A stretch of 52,561 nt of DNA from an uncultured Lachnospiraceae bacterium (GTDB lineage: Bacteria > Bacillota > Clostridia > Lachnospirales > Lachnospiraceae). Location: positions 1 to 52,561 of the forward strand of contig CAMWTP010000040.1 in NCBI GenBank assembly GCA_947177165.1. Reading direction: 5' to 3'. The notes under the pieces were generated by a model, which was not told the DNA's origin, ran no database searches, and saw only the letters and a program-made list of their open reading frames with translations. Numbering within the stretch: position 1 is the first letter of the stretch; every line of letters starts with the position of its first letter. This document shows, piece after piece, positions 34,120 to 43,601 of the stretch. The position numbers were made by a program, and so were the translations under genes.

Positions 34120-36687
34120 ATGAGCATTATAGAAAAAGTATTCGGTACACACAGCGAACGCGAATTAAAAAGGATTGAACCCATCGTAAAAAAGATCGAG
34201 AGCTATCGCGACGAGATGGGAAAGCTTACCGACGAGGAACTTCGGGGCAAGACTGCGGAGTTCAAGAGGAGAGTGGCGGAGGGGGCCAGCCTGGACGACG
34301 TTCTTCCGGAGGCATACGCAGTCGTTCGCGAGGGCGCAAAGCGTGTACTAAACCAAGAACATTACAGAGTACAGCTGATCGGCGGTATTGTCCTGCATCA
34401 GGGACGTATCGCAGAGATGAGAACCGGTGAAGGTAAGACACAGACAGCGCTTCTCCCCGCTTACCTGAATGCGCTGGAAGGAAAAGGTGTACATGTAGTC
34501 ACAGTCAATGACTATCTGGCAAAGCGCGATGCCGAGTGGATGGGACAGGTGCACGAGTTTCTGGGACTGAAAGTCGGAGTCGTGCTGAATGACATGAAAT
34601 CCGACGAGAGGCGCGAGGCATACAATTGCGACATTACCTATGTGACCAACAATGAGCTCGGTTTTGATTATCTCAGGGACAACATGGTAATCTATAAGGA
34701 ACAGCTTGTCCTGAGAGACCTTCACTATGCCATCATCGATGAGGTGGACTCTGTGCTGATCGACGAGGCGAGAACACCGCTGATCATATCAGGGCAGAGC
34801 AGCAAATCCACAAAGCTCTATGAGGTGTGCGATATCCTTGCGAGACAGATGAAACGCGGCGAGGACATTCCTGAGATGACCAAGATGGACTATGTCATGG
34901 GTACAGAGCAGGAGGAGACAGGTGACTTTATTGTCAATGAGAAGGACAAGGTTGTCAACCTCACCGCGGCCGGTGTGGAGCGGGTGGAGAAATTTTTCCA
35001 GATTGAGAACCTTGCTGATCCTGAGAATCTGGAGATACAGCACAATATCATATTGGCTCTCCGGGCGCACAATCTGATGTTCCGTGACCAGGATTATGTG
35101 GTAAAGGACGACGAAGTACTGATTGTCGATGAATTTACAGGACGTATCATGCCAGGACGCCGCTATTCTGACGGTCTGCACCAGGCGATCGAGGCAAAAG
35201 AGCATGTCAAGGTAAAGCGTGAGAGCAAGACGCTTGCCACGATCACATTCCAGAACTTCTTTAATAAGTTTGACAAAAAGTGCGGTATGACCGGTACAGC
35301 GCTCACTGAGGAAAAAGAGTTCCGTGACATCTACGGCATGGACGTAGTTGTCGTGCCGACAAACCGCCCGGTAATACGTGAGGACAAGCAGGACAGTGTA
35401 TATAAGACCAGAAAAGAAAAGCTCAGGGCGATTGTCGACACCGTAGAGCAGGCGCACACGACAGGCCAGCCGGTGCTTGTGGGTACGATCACGATCGAGG
35501 CGAGTGAGGAATTGAGCAAAATGCTCACAAGGCGCGGCATTCAGCATAAAGTCTTAAATGCGAAGTTCCATGAGCTGGAGGCGGAGATCGTGGCAGATGC
35601 CGGTCAGCACGGTGCTGTCACGATCGCGACGAACATGGCAGGCCGCGGTACGGATATCAAGCTTGACGAGGAGGCGCGGGCAGCGGGCGGTCTGATGATT
35701 ATCGGTACAGAGCGCCATGAGTCGCGGCGTATCGACAATCAGCTGCGCGGTCGTGCAGGCCGTCAGGGTGATCCCGGTATGTCACGGTTTTATATCTCGC
35801 TGGAAGATGACCTCATGCGTCTGTTTGGTTCCGAGCGTCTGATCAATATGTTCAATACATTAGGCATTCCCGAAGGACAGGAGATTGAGCACAAGATGCT
35901 CACGAGCGCAATCGAGAATGCGCAGAAGAAGATTGAGAGCAACAACTTTGGCATCAGAAAAAATCTTCTGGAATACGATCAGGTCATGAACGAGCAGCGT
36001 GAGATTATCTATGAGGAGCGCCGCCGCGTTCTTGACGGTGAGAGCATGCGGGATGCGATTTATAAGATGATCACGGACATTGTTGAGAGTTCCGTAGACA
36101 CAGCGATCAATGACGATCTGGAGCCGGAAGAGTGGGATTTGAAGGAACTCAATACACTGCTGCTCCCGATCGTACCGCTTCATCCTGTGGTGCTTGACCG
36201 CGTTTCCAAGAAGACAAAGAACGGATTGAAGCACCAGTTGAAGGAGGAGGCTGTCAAACTTTATGAGAGCAAGGAAGCCGAGTTCCCCGAAGCGGAGAGT
36301 ATCCGCGAGATTGAGCGCGTTATTTTATTGCGCGTGATTGATCGCAAGTGGATGGATCACATCGATGACATGGACCAGCTGCGGCAGGGGGTAGGTCTGC
36401 AGGCGTACGGTCAGCGGGATCCGCTTGTGGAGTACAAAATGAACGGCTATGAGATGTTTGATGCCATGACAGCCAATATCAAGCAGGATACAGTACGCAT
36501 GCTGCTCCACGTCAAGGTAGAGCAGAAAGTGGAGCGCGAGGAAGTGGCGAAAGTTACTGGTACGAACAAGGATGAGACGCTGCAGAAGGGGCCGAAGATG
36601 CGCGCGGAGGCGAAAGTGTATCCGAACGATCCGTGTCCGTGCGGAAGCGGGAAGAAGTACAAACAGTGCTGTGGAAGAAAAGCATAA
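34120..36687 (+). CDS. secA: Preprotein translocase ATPase SecA
   Basis: An 855-aa motor that drives secretory proteins through SecYEG. It has [13 protein letters not shown] (Walker A), the DEAD-like [15 protein letters not shown], the second ATPase half with GRGTDIK and [11 protein letters not shown], and a C-terminal zinc-binding tail [13 protein letters not shown]. The frame is open to 34039, but [13 protein letters not shown] at 34120 behind TTGGAG is the normal start. It is followed by prfB, a common order in Firmicutes. Confidence 0.97.
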   Translation: MSIIEKVFGTHSERELKRIEPIVKKIESYRDEMGKLTDEELRGKTAEFKRRVAEGASLDDVLPEAYAVVREGAKRVLNQEHYRVQLIGGIVLHQGRIAEMRTGEGKTQTALLPAYLNALEGKGVHVVTVNDYLAKRDAEWMGQVHEFLGLKVGVVLNDMKSDERREAYNCDITYVTNNELGFDYLRDNMVIYKEQLVLRDLHYAIIDEVDSVLIDEARTPLIISGQSSKSTKLYEVCDILARQMKRGEDIPEMTKMDYVMGTEQEETGDFIVNEKDKVVNLTAAGVERVEKFFQIENLADPENLEIQHNIILALRAHNLMFRDQDYVVKDDEVLIVDEFTGRIMPGRRYSDGLHQAIEAKEHVKVKRESKTLATITFQNFFNKFDKKCGMTGTALTEEKEFRDIYGMDVVVVPTNRPVIREDKQDSVYKTRKEKLRAIVDTVEQAHTTGQPVLVGTITIEASEELSKMLTRRGIQHKVLNAKFHELEAEIVADAGQHGAVTIATNMAGRGTDIKLDEEARAAGGLMIIGTERHESRRIDNQLRGRAGRQGDPGMSRFYISLEDDLMRLFGSERLINMFNTLGIPEGQEIEHKMLTSAIENAQKKIESNNFGIRKNLLEYDQVMNEQREIIYEERRRVLDGESMRDAIYKMITDIVESSVDTAINDDLEPEEWDLKELNTLLLPIVPLHPVVLDRVSKKTKNGLKHQLKEEAVKLYESKEAEFPEAESIREIERVILLRVIDRKWMDHIDDMDQLRQGVGLQAYGQRDPLVEYKMNGYEMFDAMTANIKQDTVRMLLHVKVEQKVEREEVAKVTGTNKDETLQKGPKMRAEAKVYPNDPCPCGSGKKYKQCCGRKA

Positions 36688-36729
36688 ATGAATTATTACA
36701 GATTGATAATGAAAAAGGTGGTGAACGCA

Positions 36730-37834
36730 ATGGTAGAACTCGACCAGATGAAACAGGAGTTACAGACCTACGAAAGTCCATTAGCGGAAGTGAGGGATTC
36801 ACTTTGACCTCGCTAACAAGGAGAGGCGGATTGAAGAGTTAGAGCGCGAGATGGAGGCTCCCGGATTCTGGGACGATCCAGACCGCTCCAACAAACAGAT
36901 GAAAGAATTAAAACAGCTCAAAGACACCGTTGACCAGTGCAATGGGCTCAAGTCACAGTATGAGGATATCGAGACGTTGATCGAGATGGGATATGAGGCG
37001 GAAGATGCCGGGATGATACCAGAGATTCGGGAAGAATTGGACAGCTTTGTCGAAACGTTTGAGGCGCTCCGTATCAGCACATTGCTCTCAGAGGAGTATG
37101 ACAAGTGCAATGCGATCCTGAAACTGAACGCAGGTGCTGGAGGCACAGAGAGCTGCGACTGGGCAGGGATGCTCTATCGCATGTACACCAGATGGGCAGA
37201 GCGAAAAGGCTATTCCATCGATGTGCTGGATTTCCTTGACGGTGACGAGGCAGGTATCAAATCCATCACTTTTCAGGTGAATGGTGAGAATGCCTACGGA
37301 TATCTCAAATCAGAAAAAGGGGTGCACAGACTTGTGCGCATCTCACCGTTTAACGCGCAGGGAAAGCGTCAGACTTCCTTTGTATCGCTCGATGTCATGC
37401 CAGATATTGAGGAAGACCTGGATGTAGAGATCAACGAAGATGATCTGCGGATCGACACTTACCGAAGCAGTGGTGCGGGCGGCCAGCATATCAACAAGAC
37501 TTCGTCAGCAATTCGAATCACCCACATTCCGACAGGAACGGTTGTTCAGTGCCAGAATGAGCGCTCCCAGTTCCAGAACAAGGACAAGGCGATGCAGATG
37601 CTGAAGGCAAAGCTGTTCCTGTTAAAGCAGGAGGCCAATGCCGAGAAGCTTTCCGACATACGGGGCGAAGTGAAAGAGATCGGCTGGGGCAGCCAGATTC
37701 GTTCTTATGTCATGCAGCCATACACCATGGTAAAAGACCACAGGACGAACTTTGAGTCAGGAAATGTGGATGCAGTTATGGATGGTGCTTTAGACGGATT
37801 TATCAATGCTTATCTGAAATGGAAGAACACATAA
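36730..37834 (+). CDS. prfB: Peptide chain release factor 2, with programmed +1 frameshift
   Basis: RF2 ends translation at UGA and UAA. The first 25 codons (36730-36804) end at CTT and an in-frame TGA (36805-36807). Skipping one base resumes at GAC (36806) and reads DLANKERRIEELEREMEAPGFWDDP to 37834, giving 367 aa. AGGG upstream and CTTTGAC at the shift site are the classic autoregulatory signals. The tripeptide SPF in RISPFNAQG marks RF2 codon recognition, and GGQ in GAGGQHINKTSSA is the catalytic motif. It should be annotated as join(36730..36804,36806..37834). It follows secA after 42 bases. Confidence 0.96.
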
Positions 37835-37865
37835 AAAGCAGGCTATGCCTGCTTTTTATGTGTTC
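37825..37865. terminator. Bidirectional terminator between prfB and the DUF975 gene
   Basis: A perfect 19-bp stem-loop: GAACACATAAAAAGCAGGC and its complement around TAT. It serves prfB on the top strand, and the DUF975 gene ending at 37867 on the bottom strand. Confidence 0.92.
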
Positions 37866-37866
37866 T

Positions 37867-38715
37867 TCAGGATGAAGTGCTGTTCACAGTTTTGTTTCGC
37901 ACGGACATAATGTCCAGATAGAAGTTTGTCAATGCCATATTCAGGCAGGGAATCACCCAGATCAGTGTGATGCCGCAAGTAAAAAAGCTTAACAGGAACG
38001 AAGGAATGAAACTTAGATATAGCATCAATAACCGGAGTTTGTTTCCGCTCATGACCTCAAAGCATTTCTTCAGGATGGTGGACGCACTCCAGTCAGGAAA
38101 ATCCAGAATCATGTAAAACGCTGGAAAAAAGGGAAGCGTCAATATGAGTGAAACTGCAGCGCACACAAACATGATGAGGTAAAACCTCATGGATGCGCTG
38201 TATAAAATACTGTAAGATTCCATGAGTTCATTGCTGCTCACAGAGCTTCCGGCGAGGAAGAGACTGAGCTCATTGACATTGCCTCCGTTGAGAAGGGAAA
38301 TGGAGTTGATAATGTCTGTATATTGTACAGATGCAATTTCAAGTGGAATCGTGCAGATGGAGTTAATGACGGTAATCACAGCTCCGATTTTGAGTATCCT
38401 GACTGTGTTTTGCTGGAAACCGCAGAATAAATCCCCGATGGTGCTCGGCATACTGCATGCAGATTTCAGAAAGATAAATGACGCTCCGACATTTAACACA
38501 GAGACGGCTACCTGTACGACAAAAACCAGAATATAGTTGAGGATATACCCCGTCGTAGTGGTTGTGGGAATCAGTGAAGAAATAAGATTTACTGCCATGA
38601 AGGTGATGATAAATTTTAGCAGTATCGATCCGGTCAGTATTCCCATATACTGACCAGTCTGCATTCTTGCCAGAAATTTTAACTCAAAGTTGCTTTTATA
38701 TAGCGGCTGCTGCAT
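37867..38715 (-). CDS. DUF975-family integral membrane protein
   Basis: A 282-aa membrane protein with about six helices and the family's C-terminal pattern SFFTCGITLIWVIPCLNMALTNFYLDI. Its function is unknown. The ATG at 38715 (MQQPLYKSNFELKFLARMQ) follows AAAGGACTGG; the frame extends to 38778 without a ribosome site. It is a single gene, convergent with prfB and divergent from tex. Confidence 0.85.
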   Translation of the reverse strand: MQQPLYKSNFELKFLARMQTGQYMGILTGSILLKFIITFMAVNLISSLIPTTTTTGYILNYILVFVVQVAVSVLNVGASFIFLKSACSMPSTIGDLFCGFQQNTVRILKIGAVITVINSICTIPLEIASVQYTDIINSISLLNGGNVNELSLFLAGSSVSSNELMESYSILYSASMRFYLIMFVCAAVSLILTLPFFPAFYMILDFPDWSASTILKKCFEVMSGNKLRLLMLYLSFIPSFLLSFFTCGITLIWVIPCLNMALTNFYLDIMSVRNKTVNSTSS

Positions 38716-38818
38716 AGTGTCCAGTCCTTTCTTGTTGAATTGATCACATGACAAATAAACTGTAACCCATTGTATCATGTTTAATACAATAAAACAATGA
38801 AATCCAGGTGAAATTTTC

Positions 38819-38847
38819 TTGAATCGTGTGTGATTTTCCTTTATAAT
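38819..38847 (+). promoter_or_regulatory. tex promoter with leader hairpin
   Basis: TTGAAT (38819-38824) and a perfect TATAAT (38842-38847) with a 17-base spacer. A perfect 8-bp hairpin, TATTCAGC/GCTGAATA (38853-38873), follows at the predicted 5' end of the transcript and may stabilise it. Confidence 0.82.
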
Positions 38848-38914
38848 TGAACTATTCAGCCGTCAGCTGAATACATTTATTTCAATATTTTATAGAAGAA
38901 GGAAAAGTTAAGCT

Positions 38915-41275
38915 ATGGATATCATTTTAAAGCTAAAAGAAGAACTAAACGTAGAGAAATGGCAGGTGGAAGCTGCTGTCAAACTGATAGATGAGGGAAA
39001 CACGATTCCGTTCATCTCCAGATACCGCAAGGAAGTCACAGGCTCCCTCAATGACGAAGTGCTGCGAAATCTCAATGAGCGGCTGGGGTATCTCAGAAAT
39101 CTGGAGGAGAAAAAAGAGCAGGTGCTTGGAAGCATCGAAGAGCAGGGCAAGCTCACAGAGGAGTTGAAGGCGAAGATCCTCGCGGCGGAGACGATCGTCG
39201 CTGTTGACGACCTGTATCTTCCGTACCGTCCAAAGAGAAAGACGCGCGCCAGTGTTGCCAGGGAGAAAGGACTCGACGGGCTGGCAGACATTATCCTTGC
39301 ACAGGAGACGGCAAATCCGCTGATTGTGGAAGCCGAGAGCTATGTGAGCGAGGAAAAGGGAGTGGGCAATGTCAAGGAAGCTCTGCAGGGAGCGATGGAC
39401 ATTATTGCAGAGATGATATCAGACGAGGCTGATTACAGGACTTATATCAGACAGGCGACGTTCGAGGAAGGAAAAATCACCAGTACAGCAAAGGATGCAA
39501 AGGCTCAGAGCGTGTATGAGATGTACTACGATTTTGAAGATCCGGTCAGTAAGGTTGCCGGTCACAGGGTTCTTGCGCTGAACAGAGGAGAGAATGAGAA
39601 GATTCTCACAGTCAGGATTGAGGCACCCACAGAGCGCATTATCCGTTTTCTTGAGAAGAAAATCATCACAAAGGACAACCCCAATACGACACCGGCATTG
39701 CAGGAGACCATAGCAGACAGCTACAACAGGCTGATCGCGCCTGCGATTGAGCGTGATATCAGAAATGAGCTCACAGAGAAAGCGGAGGACGGGGCAATCG
39801 CAGTATTTGGCAAGAACTTAGAGCAGCTTCTCATGCAGCCGCCAATTGCTGGAAAGGTAGTTCTCGGCTGGGACCCCGCATTCCGGACAGGCTGTAAGCT
39901 TGCGGTGGTAGACGCGACTGGAAAAGTGCTTGACACAAAGGTTATCTACCCGACGGCGCCACAGAATAAGGTTGAGGAGGCAAAAAAGGAGCTGAAGAAG
40001 CTGATTGGCAAGTACAATGTAAGTCTGATCTCCGTGGGAAACGGTACGGCATCGCGCGAGTCCGAGCAGGTTATTGTGGAGCTGATCAAGGAGCTCGACA
40101 CACCGGTACAGTATGTTATTGTCAATGAGGCGGGGGCTTCTGTCTACTCGGCAAGCAAGCTTGCAACAGAGGAGTTTCCGAACTTTGATGTGGGCCAGAG
40201 AAGTGCAGCCTCCATCGCAAGGCGTCTGCAGGACCCGCTGGCAGAGCTTGTAAAGATCGATCCGAAGTCCATCGGTGTCGGCCAGTACCAGCATGACATG
40301 AACCAGAAAAAGCTCAGCGAAGCGCTGAACGGAGTCGTGGAGGATTCTGTGAACAAGGTCGGCGTGGATTTGAATACAGCTTCCGCGTCACTGCTGGAAT
40401 ATATCTCAGGCATCAATAAGACCATCGCCAAAAACATAGTGGACTACAGGGAGACCAACGGGCGTTTTCGAAACAGAAAGCAGCTGTTGAAGGTAGCAAA
40501 ACTCGGACCGAAGGCGTTCGAGCAGTGTGCGGGCTTTATGCGCATTCTTGACGGAGACAACCCGCTGGATGCAACGAGCGTCCATCCGGAATCATATGAC
40601 GCGGCGCTGAAACTTCTGGAAAAACTGAACATTTCTATGGATGATCTAAAGGAAATTCAGAAGAAAGCGGCTTCCGCCAAGACAGCGAAACCAGCAAAAC
40701 AGGAGAAAGCCAAAAATAACAAAAAGCAGAATATCGTCATTAAAAACACCAGCACTGCCATGGGAAAAGCACTCGCAGCAGCGATGGGCGGTGTGGCACT
40801 TGACGCATCACAATCCCAGAATACAAAGGGAGAAGCGTCTGAACCGCAGGCAGCGGCAGGCGGACTTGAGAAGCGTGTCAGGGACAAGAAGAAAATGGCA
40901 GAGGAGCTTGGAATAGGAGAGATCACTCTGACAGATATTCTGAAAGAACTGGAGAAACCTGCAAGAGATCCGCGTGAGAACATGCCCAAGCCGATTCTGA
41001 GAAGCGATGTCCTTGAAATGAAAGACTTAAAGCCTGGAATGATCTTGAAAGGAACCGTCCGGAACGTCATTGATTTCGGTGTGTTTGTGGATATCGGAGT
41101 GCATCAGGACGGACTGGTGCATATTTCCCAGATCACGAATAAATTTATCAAGCATCCGCTCGAGGCAGTCAGCGTCGGCGATATCGTGGATGTAAAAGTC
41201 CTTGATGTCGACCTGAACAAGAAGAGAATCTCTCTGACGATGCGGCTGGATCAGGACAGCAAAAAAAATACTTGA
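38915..41275 (+). CDS. tex: Tex-family RNA-binding transcription accessory protein
   Basis: A 786-aa Tex homologue. It has an N-terminal helical domain (KWQVEAAVKLIDEGNTIPFISRYRKEVTG), a YqgF-like RNase H fold (VVLGWDPAFRTGCKLAVVDATG), helix-hairpin-helix motifs (LNTASASLLEYISGI) and a C-terminal S1 domain (about 705-786, LKPGMILKGTVRNVIDFGVFVDIG). A Lys/Ala-rich linker of about 80 residues between the two parts lengthens it slightly. Its exact role is unsettled. The stop codon overlaps the -35 of the downstream riboswitch promoter. Confidence 0.95.
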   Translation: MDIILKLKEELNVEKWQVEAAVKLIDEGNTIPFISRYRKEVTGSLNDEVLRNLNERLGYLRNLEEKKEQVLGSIEEQGKLTEELKAKILAAETIVAVDDLYLPYRPKRKTRASVAREKGLDGLADIILAQETANPLIVEAESYVSEEKGVGNVKEALQGAMDIIAEMISDEADYRTYIRQATFEEGKITSTAKDAKAQSVYEMYYDFEDPVSKVAGHRVLALNRGENEKILTVRIEAPTERIIRFLEKKIITKDNPNTTPALQETIADSYNRLIAPAIERDIRNELTEKAEDGAIAVFGKNLEQLLMQPPIAGKVVLGWDPAFRTGCKLAVVDATGKVLDTKVIYPTAPQNKVEEAKKELKKLIGKYNVSLISVGNGTASRESEQVIVELIKELDTPVQYVIVNEAGASVYSASKLATEEFPNFDVGQRSAASIARRLQDPLAELVKIDPKSIGVGQYQHDMNQKKLSEALNGVVEDSVNKVGVDLNTASASLLEYISGINKTIAKNIVDYRETNGRFRNRKQLLKVAKLGPKAFEQCAGFMRILDGDNPLDATSVHPESYDAALKLLEKLNISMDDLKEIQKKAASAKTAKPAKQEKAKNNKKQNIVIKNTSTAMGKALAAAMGGVALDASQSQNTKGEASEPQAAAGGLEKRVRDKKKMAEELGIGEITLTDILKELEKPARDPRENMPKPILRSDVLEMKDLKPGMILKGTVRNVIDFGVFVDIGVHQDGLVHISQITNKFIKHPLEAVSVGDIVDVKVLDVDLNKKRISLTMRLDQDSKKNT

Positions 41276-41300
41276 TTTACGGATGCTTCTGTTTTATAAT
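41272..41300 (+). promoter_or_regulatory. Promoter of the truncated FMN riboswitch
   Basis: TTGATT (41272-41277) and a perfect TATAAT (41295-41300) with a 17-base spacer. It would start an RNA about 17 bases before the riboswitch fragment and now fires into mobile DNA. Confidence 0.82.
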
Positions 41301-41323
41301 ATCTACGTAAACAAAATAACAAA

Positions 41324-41346
41324 TCTTCGGGGCAGGGTGAGATTCC
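41324..41346 (+). ncRNA. FMN riboswitch, truncated (5' fragment only)
   Basis: The 23 bases TCTTCGGGGCAGGGTGAGAT plus TCC match the conserved 5' strand of the RFN element, which senses FMN upstream of riboflavin synthesis or transport genes. The following conserved CCGGCGGT and later stems are absent, and no riboflavin gene follows. I conclude that the element has been cut by insertion or deletion and cannot bind FMN. Confidence 0.8.
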
Positions 41347-41582
41347 TATAGCCAAAAACTGTGTAAAATAAGGCATTTCAGAGGGTATAGTAAACGGGTT
41401 TACACCAATTTTACACCAAACGCAAAAATGAGAGCCTTAATATGATATGAACTAAATAATTAGGACATCAGCATAAGTCCTTTATCAGTTGTAGAAATAT
41501 GATTGATAGAGGGCTTATTTTGATGCCTTAAAATAATATAACAACCTAATACGATAATACGAAAAAATGAGGAGGTAACACA
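41347..41582. other. Left junction of the mobile segment, possible att region
   Basis: No gene seen. It contains two copies of TTTACACCAA in tandem (41399-41408 and 41410-41419) and a related inverted TGTAAAAT (41362-41369), a pattern like integrase arm-binding sites. A hairpin repeat lies at 41473-41519. The composition changes here from moderate GC to AT-rich. Confidence 0.5.
41473..41519 (+). repeat. Hairpin repeat with TAGAAATATG loop, copy A
   Basis: ATAAG-CC pairs with GG-CTTAT, with the conserved loop string TAGAAATATG at 41492-41501. A second copy lies at 41833-41878, on the other side of the small gene 41583-41819. Confidence 0.6.
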
Positions 41583-41819
41583 ATGGAGATAATCGGCTTT
41601 GAAGATTCAAAGGCGAGGAAGCAATCAAAAGTAAGGAGACATTCAAAGTCAAGAAAACAACCAAAAGAAAAAGTTACAAAATATTTACCAGAGGCAGAGG
41701 ATCGTGTATCGGAACTGCAGAGGCAATATCGAGAGTACGCCCAGTTTTATAACCAATGGTATTACGATCATGTGATCGGGCAGGATAAAGATGGACGGTG
41801 GATATATAAGGATTTATAA
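41583..41819 (+). CDS. Small basic hypothetical protein
   Basis: I do not recognise this 78-aa protein. The first 30 residues are Lys/Arg/Ser-rich and probably disordered; the rest is helical with many Tyr (LQRQYREYAQFYNQWYYDH). It begins behind a strong GAGGAGG and is flanked by two copies of a TAGAAATATG hairpin. It is the first gene of the mobile segment; nucleic-acid binding is possible from charge alone. Confidence 0.65.
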   Translation: MEIIGFEDSKARKQSKVRRHSKSRKQPKEKVTKYLPEAEDRVSELQRQYREYAQFYNQWYYDHVIGQDKDGRWIYKDL

Positions 41820-41832
41820 AATAATGCTTTAT

Positions 41833-41878
41833 ATAAGCCTTGTATGCTCTATAGAAATATGGGTATGTGAGGCTTATT
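41833..41878 (+). repeat. Hairpin repeat with TAGAAATATG loop, copy B
   Basis: ATAAGCCT (41833-41840) pairs with AGGCTTAT (41870-41877) and the loop carries TAGAAATATG (41852-41861) at the same offset as in copy A. It could terminate the small gene before it, though no T-run follows. Confidence 0.6.
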
Positions 41879-42097
41879 CCTCTGCCTTCAATGTTAAATG
41901 CGCTCTATAAGCCTTACAGCGAGTCACAGAGGTATTCCAGAATCAATATACCATTCAAATTATCAGTATCAATAATTAACCATCAACCATCAAATCAACA
42001 CAAAATCACACGCAACATAAAAACCACATTTCATTGACACACAATAATCAACCAAACAATAGCCCACCCATTCAAATAATCCAAGGAGGACAAATGC
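41879..42097 (+). other. G-poor, C/A-rich tract before the cold-shock gene
   Basis: From about 41962 to 42083 the top strand has only a handful of G residues and many CAA, ATCAA and CCA repeats. Such an unstructured C-rich transcript resembles a Rho loading site. No gene seen. AAGGAGG at the end serves the cold-shock pseudogene. Confidence 0.5.
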
Positions 42098-42381
42098 ATG
42101 TACGGTAAAGTGACAAAATATTTCACAGACACAGAGGATATGGATTCATACGTGGTGAGGATAACAATTCATACTTTGTCCATCATTCACAGCTAAACGA
42201 TGAGCACATTGAGAGAGGATACTATGTATTCTTTATGCCATACAAAAGTGACAGGAGTGATTATAATGCAGGTAATGTAGTAGTAATTGAAACACCAGAC
42301 AAACAAATAAATAGTACAACCAAAAAAAGACTAAAAATCATATTTCATCTAGGCACAAATCATGTAACGCAGACAGGATAA
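42098..42381 (+). pseudogene. Cold-shock-domain protein, frameshifted
   Basis: The gene starts MYGKVTKYFTD at 42098 behind AAGGAGG. The continuation RGYGFIRGEDNNSYFVHHSQ and HIERGYYVFFMPYKSDR lies in another frame from 42133 to the stop at 42381. Together they form a CspA-type RNA/DNA-binding fold with the usual GYGFI and FVHHS motifs. Two extra bases (AC in GACACAGAGG, 42129-42133) break the frame. The original frame ends early. It is either a recent knockout, a slip-prone switch or a sequencing error. Confidence 0.75.
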
Positions 42382-42444
42382 TCAGACCAGACAAACAATT
42401 TAAAAAGTTCATTAAAAGATTTATGGAAGAAAAGGAGACGGACA

Positions 42445-42882
42445 ATGAAAACAATCAGAAACATGAATGAGTTACAGGCGGCACTTATGCCAACAATGAC
42501 AAAAATGGTAGACCAATTAGCAGAACGAGTGTATGAAACATTGAATTATTTTCTACAAGAGTATTACAACAGTTATGATCCGAAATCTTATAGACGTCAA
42601 TTTGATTTCCTTCGATCTGCTGTCAAAGTAGAACCTAAAATGCAGGGAAATAAAGTTGTAGCATCAGTATATATTGATACAGATTACATGGATAACTATT
42701 ACAATGCTACAGGATATCAGGTTGCATCATGGGCAAATCAGGGATTACATGGTGGGTTAGATGCAGGAAGCAATACCCCCCATGTTTGGGATGATACCAT
42801 GAAATCCACCATAGAAAATGGAGAACTATTGAAATTAGCAATTGATTATCTAAAAAGTAAAGGATTTTCAGTAAGAAATTAA
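42445..42882 (+). CDS. Phage/plasmid-type hypothetical protein
   Basis: A 145-aa protein that I recognise only as the kind carried by Lachnospiraceae prophages and integrative elements. It has a helical N-terminus and a mixed C-terminal half (VASVYIDTDYMDNYYNATGYQVASWANQGLHGG). There is no signal peptide. GGAGACGG precedes the ATG. It leads a run of small genes with HU. A small structural or tail-adaptor-like role is possible but not shown. Confidence 0.7.
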   Translation: MKTIRNMNELQAALMPTMTKMVDQLAERVYETLNYFLQEYYNSYDPKSYRRQFDFLRSAVKVEPKMQGNKVVASVYIDTDYMDNYYNATGYQVASWANQGLHGGLDAGSNTPHVWDDTMKSTIENGELLKLAIDYLKSKGFSVRN

Positions 42883-42896
42883 GGAGGAGAACACAT

Positions 42897-43190
42897 ATGT
42901 CAGTAAATAAAAAAGAATTCGCGGATAGAATGGCTGAAAAAGGCGGAATAATGAAGAAAGACGCAATGAAGGGATTGAATTTATTCATTGAAACGCTCAT
43001 GGACTATATGAGTGAAGGCGAAAAGGTAAAACTTTTAAAATTCGGCAGCTTTCAAATGAAAACAGCGAAAGAGAGAATAGGCAGGAATCCACAGACCGGG
43101 CAGCAATGTATCATACCAGAACATGAGAAAATAAAGTTTGTTGCAAGTGAGGGACTTGCAGACAGAATCAAAGAAAGAAGGAATGAGTAA
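42897..43190 (+). CDS. HU-family DNA-binding protein
   Basis: A 97-aa HU/IHF-type DNA-bending protein: EFADRMAEKGGIMKKDAMKGLNLFIETL, then the beta-arm region KLLKFGSFQMKTAKERIGRNPQTGQ. It starts 14 bases after the previous gene behind AGGAGG. Mobile elements often carry their own HU to compact DNA or assist replication and recombination. Its end overlaps the next gene by eight bases if the 43183 start is right. Confidence 0.9.
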   Translation: MSVNKKEFADRMAEKGGIMKKDAMKGLNLFIETLMDYMSEGEKVKLLKFGSFQMKTAKERIGRNPQTGQQCIIPEHEKIKFVASEGLADRIKERRNE

Positions 43191-43545
43191 TTATATGCAG
43201 TTAAAAGACAGGAACATAATAATCAGCGAAAAGAACATGAATAATATAAATGCTTTGTATGGTAATTGTACCACAGACGAATTAGAACGGATTGTAAATA
43301 ACATGATTGATAATGCAGTTGAAGAGATTAATGAGGATAGGAGCAGGTTACATATGGAAAAGATAATTAATTGCAGCGAATGTGAATTTATGAAGATGTA
43401 TGATTATGGGAGCAGGATTTATTATTGTGATCATGAAGATCGGGCAGATGAAATGGGGAAATTGAGTGAAGGTGATGTTCCGGGGATATGTCCTGAATGG
43501 TGTCCATTAAAATGTAAGATTGATGACAGCTCTGCTGCTGAATGA
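43183..43545 (+). CDS. Hypothetical protein with cysteine cluster
   Basis: A 120-aa unknown protein. The N-terminal 50 residues are helical and acidic; the C-terminal part has six cysteines (CSEC, YYC and CPEWCPLKC), so it may bind zinc or an iron-sulphur cluster. The start is uncertain between the ATG at 43183, overlapping the HU stop, and 43195; AGAAGGA fits neither perfectly. Co-transcription with HU is likely. Confidence 0.65.
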   Translation: MSNYMQLKDRNIIISEKNMNNINALYGNCTTDELERIVNNMIDNAVEEINEDRSRLHMEKIINCSECEFMKMYDYGSRIYYCDHEDRADEMGKLSEGDVPGICPEWCPLKCKIDDSSAAE

Positions 43546-43601
43546 AAAATCTGAGTGTCGAGATTTGATAAGTGTAATTTAAAAACATAGGAGTGTATCA
43601 T

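Noticed and set aside
41324..41346. Intact FMN riboswitch controlling the 78-aa gene
   Set aside because: Only the first conserved strand is present; the later conserved segments and all closing stems are missing.
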